NCBI GenBank assembly: GCA_903918755.1
Contig: CAIXFN010000117.1
Coordinates: forward strand, 1 to 48,115
From: an uncultured Pedosphaera sp.
Lineage (GTDB): Bacteria; Verrucomicrobiota; Verrucomicrobiia; Limisphaerales; Pedosphaeraceae
Reading direction: 5' to 3'
DNA length: 48,115 bases
Both the position numbers and the translations under genes were made by a program. The notes under the pieces were generated by a model. The model searched no databases and was not told the origin of the DNA. It saw only the letters and a program-made list of their open reading frames with translations. Of the stretch, positions 42,717 to 48,115 are shown piece after piece (the stretch's first letter is position 1; every line of letters starts with the position of its first letter).

Positions 42717-43384
42717 ACGCTCCCCCAAACCCGTCCGCACCCATCACCCGCGTCGCCTTGGTGGAGGATATCGCCAACATTCGGGAAGAGTTGAAGCAAC
42801 TGGTCGCGGGCACTCCGGAATTGGAACTGCACGGCGTGGCCACGAGCGGCGAAGAAGCCCTCCTCCTGCTGCCACCCTTGCGCCCCGATGTCGTCTTGAT
42901 GGATATCGGACTCCCCGGCATTTCCGGCATCGAGTGCGTCCGGCAGTTGAAGGAGATCCTCCCGATAACCGAGTTCATGATGTTGACAATTTTGGACGAT
43001 CATGAGTCCGTTTACGCCTCGCTCCAGGCCGGCGCGACCGGGTATCTCGTCAAGGGATTGGCAGCTGAGCGTTTGGCGGAATCCATCCGCGAACTGCGAG
43101 CGGGCGGCTCCCCGATGTCCAGTTCGATCGCGCGCCGGGTGGTGCAGCGCCTGATTCGGCCGGAACCCCTCCCCCTTCCGGAAAACCAGCTGTCATTGCG
43201 GGAGGAGCAGGTGTTACGGATGCTGGCGGCCGGCCAGCGTTACAAGGAAATCGCGGCCGACCTGGGGTTGAGTGTCCACACCGTCCGCACCCACATCCAC
43301 CGCATCTACGGAAAACTCCAGGCCCAGACCAAGGCCGAGGCGGTGCGCAAATTCCGCACGAACTTCCCCCCGCAAAGTAAATAG
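42713..43384 (+). CDS. NarL/LuxR-type response regulator
   Basis: Encodes 223 residues. The receiver domain has the acidic pair Glu18/Asp19, the phosphoacceptor Asp64 (VVLMDIGLPG) and the conserved lysine in GYLVKGLAAE. A C-terminal LuxR helix-turn-helix (LSLREEQVLRMLAAGQ, then VHTVRTHIHRIYGKL) binds DNA. The ATG overlaps the kinase stop (ATGA), so the two form a cognate pair. Targets are unknown; the secreted-protein genes directly downstream are reasonable candidates by position. Confidence 0.96.
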   Translation: MNAPPNPSAPITRVALVEDIANIREELKQLVAGTPELELHGVATSGEEALLLLPPLRPDVVLMDIGLPGISGIECVRQLKEILPITEFMMLTILDDHESVYASLQAGATGYLVKGLAAERLAESIRELRAGGSPMSSSIARRVVQRLIRPEPLPLPENQLSLREEQVLRMLAAGQRYKEIAADLGLSVHTVRTHIHRIYGKLQAQTKAEAVRKFRTNFPPQSK

Positions 43385-43434
43385 TGCCTGGCGCACTTGG
43401 CGGCCAACAACGCCGGCCGAGCAGCCTATCTTCT

Positions 43435-43465
43435 CCCTCTCTGCCATTCACAATGGCGGAGAGGG
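43435..43465. other. Hairpin after the response-regulator gene
   Basis: CCCTCTCTGCCATT-cac-AATGGCGGAGAGGG is a 14-bp stem with one wobble pair. There is no U-run on either side, so it is not a standard terminator. It resembles the interspersed palindromic repeats common between genes and could protect the mRNA 3' end. Confidence 0.6.
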
Positions 43466-43598
43466 TCGGGGAGAGGTGGTGCCTTCAATCGTCCCGGACG
43501 CCCATCTTCATTTTACGAGCCTGCCCTTAATCGTGTAGCACAAAAATACGACACCATCTCCATTGGGGGCCCCCCGCCCGACTGGCTAACGTGACGGT

Positions 43599-44630
43599 GT
43601 GCAAAGCGTCATTACCAGCGCAATCAATCCAACGCCAGGGGTGGGTGTGGGCTTGGGGGTGACTGGCCGGCAACTCCGGTCACCCTCATCGGTCGTTCCG
43701 CCCGGCAATGAATACCGTCCTTCAAATCGCGACCCGTGGAGCTTCGCCACTCGTGTCAACCCGAGATCCGCGCTGACGGCGTTGGCAATGGCTGTCTTCG
43801 CGCTTTACCAGTTCTCGGCTGCCCAGGCACGAGCACAGGCGCAGGTGCCCTCTATTCCCTACTCCTTCGACCGCGTCGGCGAGGCTTTCCAACTGACGCT
43901 CGCCCCAACGGTGGGCTACTACTTCGCTTTTCAAACCAGCCCGGATTTGCAGCGACCCTTTACGACCGCGCAATTGGCCTTGGGCGATCCCGGACCCTCC
44001 TTTCTTCATCTGCCGACCAATTACGAAAGCCAGTTCTTTCTGCGGTTTGAACCAATCAGCGTCTTTGCGCCCCGCGATTCCGACGGAGATGGCATGGATG
44101 ACCTCTGGGAATTGGCGCATGGCCTGAATCCCCTGGATCCGAAAGACGCCCGCCAACCCAGTCCGAACATTGCCGGACTCACGAATCTCGAGGAATACCG
44201 CCAGCGGTTCAATTTGAGCGATGCCAAATTGCAGTTCTACAGCCGCGAAGTGAGCCTCTTCAATTTCGGGGGACCCACGGCGCGACTCGAGGCCATCTCG
44301 CCGGAGGTCTCATTGTTCAACTTCGGTTCCCCGATCTACCACGTCGAAGCCGAAAGCCGGGAAGTCTCCGTGTTCAATGGCGCGCACACCCCCAGCGCGG
44401 GTTATCCGGAAGCATACTCCCGGGAAGTCAGCCTGTTCAATTTTGGTTCCCCGCTCTTTCATCGGGAGGCTACGAGTCGCGAAATCTCGGTCTTCAATGG
44501 CGAGCGACCCGGTGTCGCCGGCTATCCCGAGGCCTATTCCCGCGAAGTAAGCCTGTTCAATTTCGGCGCCCCCACCGCGCGCGTGGAAGCCATCTCGCGT
44601 GAACTATCGGTCTTCAACGACATCCAATAA
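43599..44630 (+). CDS. Secreted TSP3 protein with seven 'SREVSxFN' repeats
   Basis: Encodes 343 residues from a GTG at 43599; the real start may lie later, since the signal-like segment (LTALAMAVFALYQFSAAQAR) begins near residue 57. A beta domain of the FYRL type follows (AFQLTLAPTVGYYFAF, ending QFFLRFEP). A thrombospondin type 3-like calcium loop comes next (DSDGDGMDDLWELAHG, about residue 160). The C-terminal 130 residues are seven repeats of 19-21 residues with the core S-R-E-[VIL]-S-[VL]-F-N. Two forms are mixed: one with 'NFGxP....EA' and one with 'NG.......GYPEAY'. The repeat was not recognised. It stands 214 bp after the response regulator gene on the same strand. Confidence 0.75.
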   Translation: MQSVITSAINPTPGVGVGLGVTGRQLRSPSSVVPPGNEYRPSNRDPWSFATRVNPRSALTALAMAVFALYQFSAAQARAQAQVPSIPYSFDRVGEAFQLTLAPTVGYYFAFQTSPDLQRPFTTAQLALGDPGPSFLHLPTNYESQFFLRFEPISVFAPRDSDGDGMDDLWELAHGLNPLDPKDARQPSPNIAGLTNLEEYRQRFNLSDAKLQFYSREVSLFNFGGPTARLEAISPEVSLFNFGSPIYHVEAESREVSVFNGAHTPSAGYPEAYSREVSLFNFGSPLFHREATSREISVFNGERPGVAGYPEAYSREVSLFNFGAPTARVEAISRELSVFNDIQ

Positions 44631-44698
44631 CCTTTGCCCCCCTTTCCCAAACGCATCGAGAACCCATTTGCAATGATCACCCACCATCCCGAAAACCC

Positions 44699-45853
44699 AT
44701 GAAACTTCGCTCCAAATTACTAATCAGTATTGCCGTCTCCCTCCTGGCGGTCGTCCCTGCCTGGACCCAAACCATCCCCAGTGATGGCTCCGACCTGGAT
44801 TTCAGCCCGACCAATAATATCGTCGTCGATTTGTCCATCGCCGTCCCGGGCCTCTGGAACGCCGACAACTCCGCCAATGCCGGCAAAGGCATTTACGATT
44901 CCAACAAGTGGGCCGTGGTCTTCAAGTATCGCTCGGTCAACATTCCGGCGGGAGTAACCGTGACGTTCACCAATCACCCCAGCCACGCCCCGGTCGTTTG
45001 GCTGGTGGCGGGCAATGTGGTGATCAACGGGACGCTCAGCGTGGCGGGTCACGATTCGTACCCAGCAGATTCCCTCTCGCTCCTCACGCCAGCTGAACCA
45101 GGGCCGGGCGGCTTTCGTGGAGGCGCATCAGGGCCATCTGGCAATGGAGGTGGCTATGGCCCAGGTAGCGGTGCCTATGCGACTTATGCTTCCAGCTATG
45201 GAAATCCGCAAATCATCCCTCTGATTGGAGGGTCTGGCGCTTATGCTCGAGCGGCAGACAGCTACTATACTGGTGGCGGCGGCGGCGGGGCACTACTGAT
45301 CGATGCAATGGCCGTTTTAATAAACGGTACTGTTAGTGCAGACGGCGGAAACTATTTTAGCAGCGGCGGTGCAATTCGCCTCATCGCAGCACAAGTTTCG
45401 GGCACCGGAGACATTCATGCACAGGGAAACTCGGGCGCAGGAAATGGGCGGATTCGAATCGAGACATTGACTTTGGCTCCAACCATTAGAATTACCCCTG
45501 TCACCATCGCCGTCGCTCCCGCGGCCATTCCCATCATCTGGCCAGCCGACGACGCGCCGACCGTCCGAGTGGCCTCCGTTGATGGCACGCCCACTCCGGG
45601 AGATCCTACGGCCCCGTTGGCCAGCGCGGCCGACATCCCGCTCCAAAAGAATGGCACTGTCCAAGTGATCCTTGAAACCAAAAACTTCCCGGTGGAAGGC
45701 GTTGTGCAATTGCGCACGGTGCAGAAATACGGCCCGGCGGCTTGGGTCTCCGCAACCAATAGCGCCGGCACATTCGCCCAGGCAACTTGGATTGCCAATG
45801 TCACCTTCGCCCCGGGATTCACCACCCTGCAAGCCCGTGCCACGGTTCCTTGA
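44699..45853 (+). CDS. Secreted glycine-rich protein of unknown function
   Basis: Encodes 384 residues with a clear signal peptide (LLISIAVSLLAVVPAWTQ). The first third is beta-rich (VVDLSIAVPGLWNAD, then VTVTFTNHPSHAPVVWLVAG). Residues about 140-230 are glycine-rich (GGFRGGASGPSGNGGGYGPG, then YYTGGGGGGALLIDA), as in pectin-lyase-like or polymorphic surface proteins. The C-terminal part is beta-rich and not assigned. The middle of the gene (about 45050-45480) has visibly more AT and less typical codons than its flanks. Its stop lies 5 bp before the next start, so co-translation is likely. Confidence 0.8.
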   Translation: MKLRSKLLISIAVSLLAVVPAWTQTIPSDGSDLDFSPTNNIVVDLSIAVPGLWNADNSANAGKGIYDSNKWAVVFKYRSVNIPAGVTVTFTNHPSHAPVVWLVAGNVVINGTLSVAGHDSYPADSLSLLTPAEPGPGGFRGGASGPSGNGGGYGPGSGAYATYASSYGNPQIIPLIGGSGAYARAADSYYTGGGGGGALLIDAMAVLINGTVSADGGNYFSSGGAIRLIAAQVSGTGDIHAQGNSGAGNGRIRIETLTLAPTIRITPVTIAVAPAAIPIIWPADDAPTVRVASVDGTPTPGDPTAPLASAADIPLQKNGTVQVILETKNFPVEGVVQLRTVQKYGPAAWVSATNSAGTFAQATWIANVTFAPGFTTLQARATVP

Positions 45854-45858
45854 AATGC

Positions 45859-47568
45859 ATGAAAATGAAATTTCTCATTTCCGTCGCGTGCTGGATTCCA
45901 TTGCTGGTCTTGCAGCGCGTTGAGGCACAAGGCACGGCCTTCACCTACCAGGGCCGGTTGAATCTCGGCGCGAATGTGGCCAGTGGCAATTTTGACCTGA
46001 CTTTCGCGCTCTACAACGTGGCCAGCGGTGCGGGTCAAGTCGGCCTGACCACGACGAACGCCGTTGTCGTCAGCAATGGCCTGTTCACCACCACCCTTGA
46101 TTTCGGCGGCAATTTCCCGGGGGCGGATCGCTGGCTGGAAATCGGTGTCCGCACCAACCACGGCAGTGCCTTCACCACCCTGAGCCCGCGCCAAAAGTTG
46201 ACCCCCACTCCGTATGCGGTCACGGCGGCCAATTTGAGCGGCGTGGTCACCGCCAGCCAACTCCCTGCCAACGTAGCCCGATTGGATGCCAACGAGACCT
46301 TCACCGGTCAGGTTGATTTCTACGGTGGCAACCTGGGCGTGGGCACTTTAAACCCCCTGGCAAAAATCCATGCCGTGGGTGGCAGCCCCTGGTCCACTTT
46401 TAATTACAGCGCCAATATTGTTGCCGACGGACCGGCCAATAACGCCATCGGGATCCTGGATTACGCTTCGTCCCATCCCTGGGCGATCGCCAACGACGCC
46501 GGGAACTTGATGATCGCCCAGATGCCGCCTTTGGGCACCACCGCCACCAACGGGGTCATCCGCCTGGCGCTCGCGAACTCGGGCAACGTCGGGATCGGTA
46601 CGACCAGCCCCTCGGAGCGATTGGACGTGGCTGGGGCGGTGGCCATCAACGGCACCACCATCATCGACGCCTCCGGCAACTGGATATCCGGCAGCCATCT
46701 CCCCGCCAACGTGGCCAGATTGGATGCCAACGAAACCTTCACGGGCCAGGTTAATTTCACCGGCGGCAATCTGGGGGTGGGCACGCTGAATCCCCAGGGC
46801 AAGGTGCACGCCTTTGGGGGCGGCTCCTGGTCCGCGTTCAGTTACGGGGCGTCCATCATTGCGGACGGTGCGGTCAACAACGCCATCGGCATTCTGGACT
46901 ATTCCTCCTCCCACCCCTGGGCCATTGCCAACGATTCCGGCAACCTGATGATCGCCCAGATGCCGCCGTTGGGAAATCAAACGTCCAACGCGACCATCCG
47001 CCTGGCCATCGGCGCCAGCGGCAACGTCGGCATTGGCACCACCAGCCCCAAGCAGCGTCTGGACATCGCCGGTGCCGTCGCCATCAATGGCACCACCATC
47101 ATTGACGCGTCCGGAAATTGGGTGGGCAGCCCCGCCGGCTTTAACACCCTCCGCAACGGCGCTGGAGCCCCCACGGCCTCCTTGGGCAACAATGGTGACT
47201 TTTACATCAATACCACGGCCCACTCCTTGTATGGCCCCAAAGCCAGTGGCACTTGGGGTGCTGCCGTTTCAATTGTCGGACCCCAGGGTGCAACCGGCCC
47301 GCAAGGGGCGACCGGGCCGGCCGGACCGAAGGGAGACACCGGGCCTCAGGGGATTCCGGGACTGACGGGCGCAGTTGGTCCGCAGGGCCCAGCAGGTCCG
47401 GCAGTTCATACATCCGCTATTTGCACTACAGCTGGTGGCTCTTGCTATGACATCTGCACCGGCAGAGTGATCGCCAACATGCCAAACACAACCTCTTGCT
47501 ATGTGACCTCGGAAACCGGACCTTGTACTATCTCAGGTTTCGGGAGTTGTTGCGTCTGTAGTCCATAA
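45859..47568 (+). CDS. Secreted collagen-like protein with duplicated module and Cys-rich tail
   Basis: Encodes 569 residues from the ATG at 45859 (MKMKFLISVACW), with a signal peptide ending near RVEAQG. A common N-terminal domain (TAFTYQGRLNLGANVASGNF) is followed by two 141-residue modules encoded by 46261-46683 and 46699-47121, of equal length and closely similar. Each contains NLGVGTLNP, SSHPWAIAND and VGIGTTSP, as in phage tail-fibre-like proteins. Then come 14 uninterrupted Gly-X-Y triplets (47278-47403). The C-terminal 50 residues carry eight cysteines, ending SCCVCSP. It probably forms a trimeric surface fibre. Confidence 0.88.
   Translation: MKMKFLISVACWIPLLVLQRVEAQGTAFTYQGRLNLGANVASGNFDLTFALYNVASGAGQVGLTTTNAVVVSNGLFTTTLDFGGNFPGADRWLEIGVRTNHGSAFTTLSPRQKLTPTPYAVTAANLSGVVTASQLPANVARLDANETFTGQVDFYGGNLGVGTLNPLAKIHAVGGSPWSTFNYSANIVADGPANNAIGILDYASSHPWAIANDAGNLMIAQMPPLGTTATNGVIRLALANSGNVGIGTTSPSERLDVAGAVAINGTTIIDASGNWISGSHLPANVARLDANETFTGQVNFTGGNLGVGTLNPQGKVHAFGGGSWSAFSYGASIIADGAVNNAIGILDYSSSHPWAIANDSGNLMIAQMPPLGNQTSNATIRLAIGASGNVGIGTTSPKQRLDIAGAVAINGTTIIDASGNWVGSPAGFNTLRNGAGAPTASLGNNGDFYINTTAHSLYGPKASGTWGAAVSIVGPQGATGPQGATGPAGPKGDTGPQGIPGLTGAVGPQGPAGPAVHTSAICTTAGGSCYDICTGRVIANMPNTTSCYVTSETGPCTISGFGSCCVCSP
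46261..47121 (+). repeat. In-frame tandem duplication inside the collagen-like gene
   Basis: Two 423-bp units (46261-46683 and 46699-47121) are separated by 15 bp and keep the reading frame. Both begin with the codons for LPANVARLDANETFTGQV and end with IIDASGNW. They differ at scattered positions, so the duplication is not very recent. Confidence 0.85.
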
Positions 47569-47583
47569 CTATTTTGTAGAGTT

Positions 47584-47991
47584 ATGACAAGAATGTATCG
47601 AATTGGCGTTAAGCTTCTGTTGACGCTGGTTTTTTCGTCACCAGTTTTCCGCACTTTGGGAACGGAGGAAAATGTCTGGCAACAATCGGCTTTCCGGTAT
47701 AATCCTCATTATGTTCTCAGCCTTAACCTTAATGAATACGCCATTCTAAACGTTTCGGAAATGGACGGCTTGCAGAAATATGGCGGGAGCGGAGATTTCA
47801 GACTAAATATGGCCAAGGTAGGCAGCAATGTGGTCTGGAACGTAACCGTTGACAATCCGCGGCTCATGGAATTGCTCGGTGTTTTTGTTGGGGAAAGAAC
47901 CATTAAACTAGTCCAATCAATTAAAGCGGACGCTCTTGAGTCCGATCAAAGAGTTGCGCTGGACTGCGTAAAGTCCCTAACAGCCTGTTGA
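47584..47991 (+). CDS. Small secreted protein of unknown function
   Basis: Encodes 135 residues from the ATG at 47584; an ATG three codons later (MYRIG) is equally plausible. A hydrophobic N-terminus (GVKLLLTLVFSSPVF) suggests export. The mature part has no recognised domain; it shows the sequences YVLSLNLNEYAILN and MAKVGSNVVWNVTVD and ends with a single cysteine. Base composition is markedly more AT-rich than the genes before position 45000. It starts 16 bp after the collagen-like gene and may be co-expressed with it. Confidence 0.7.
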   Translation: MTRMYRIGVKLLLTLVFSSPVFRTLGTEENVWQQSAFRYNPHYVLSLNLNEYAILNVSEMDGLQKYGGSGDFRLNMAKVGSNVVWNVTVDNPRLMELLGVFVGERTIKLVQSIKADALESDQRVALDCVKSLTAC

Positions 47992-48115
47992 ATTAATAAA
48001 GTTTTGAAAAAAAAGCGCCCCTCATTCCAAAAAGCTGCCGTTGTCCCAGAATCCTCCGCTGGTGCTAACTGGACCCATAAATTCTCACGCAATGTGTCCG
48101 GTCTTGTCGATAGAC

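Noticed and set aside
48000-48115. Possible end of a minus-strand transposase at the right edge (frame ending SIDKTGHIA, with a terminal-repeat-like TGGACCCATAAAT)
   Set aside because: Only nine residues are visible and no family can be assigned. The sequence beyond the window is needed.

Overview
The window is GC-rich bacterial chromosome and most likely comes from a Verrucomicrobiota member (Pedosphaera/Limisphaerales-like); this is an inference from gene content. The pointers are very long secreted proteins with LamG, Ig-like and F5/8-like modules, C-termini that close in FYRL/FYRI, a G/F-cleaved prepilin-like protein with a C-terminal H..DG motif, a CAAX-protease-like protein of the exosortase-associated type, and few clear Shine-Dalgarno sequences.

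1-1534 is a mosaic strip. It holds the C-terminus of an IS256-type transposase, a small GIY-YIG nuclease gene, 2.3 copies of a 129-bp tandem repeat, and ssrA (tmRNA, minus strand, tag ANNELALAA, with a TTGACA-17-CATATT promoter). The repeat array runs up to the tmRNA 3' end, a classic integration point. 1620-7194 carries ada and a chaperone block on the minus strand, read as dnaK, groES, groEL and a strong terminator. dnaK has a textbook sigma-54 -24/-12 element 30-60 bp upstream of its start, inside a cluster of TTGGCAC motifs; no CIRCE element was found. A CAAX-protease-like gene and a lipoprotein with a CBM9-like fold lie further upstream on the same strand.

9601-14944 is a DUF2760 / Hsp70-like / long Hsp70-like cassette in which both Hsp70-like proteins differ strongly from the nearby DnaK. 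14968-18077 (minus) is a translationally coupled SGNH esterase and GH78-like glycosidase pair. 18744-24209 encodes a secreted multidomain protein of about 1821 residues with three copies of an N-terminal module containing a DMVVE motif. 24383-32127 is a co-directional run ending in a strong terminator: a zinc-finger-like protein, rnc, a BtpA-family protein, a LolD/YbbA-type ATPase, a 10-TM FtsX-type permease, a LamG-like secreted protein and a DinB-fold protein.

32209-39797 holds an AAA/DUF4143 ATPase whose start codon is fused to a long inverted repeat, a secreted metallophosphoesterase, a Gcr-type 'site-specific recombinase' membrane protein with an ambiguous start, a prepilin-like protein, a PchR-like AraC regulator beside a Fur-like palindrome, and a YjbQ-family protein. 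40281-43384 is a two-component pair: a histidine kinase whose extracytoplasmic part has seven FG-GAP repeats (integrin-like propeller) and a NarL/LuxR response regulator. 43599-47991 is a run of secreted proteins: a TSP3 protein with seven 'SREVSxFN' repeats, a glycine-rich protein, a collagen-like protein with a duplicated 141-residue module and a cysteine-rich tail, and a small secreted protein. The end of this run looks more AT-rich than the rest. The strongest candidates for undescribed biology are the integrin-like kinase together with the secreted repeat proteins downstream, the sigma-54 control of dnaK, and the Hsp70 pair with DUF2760.
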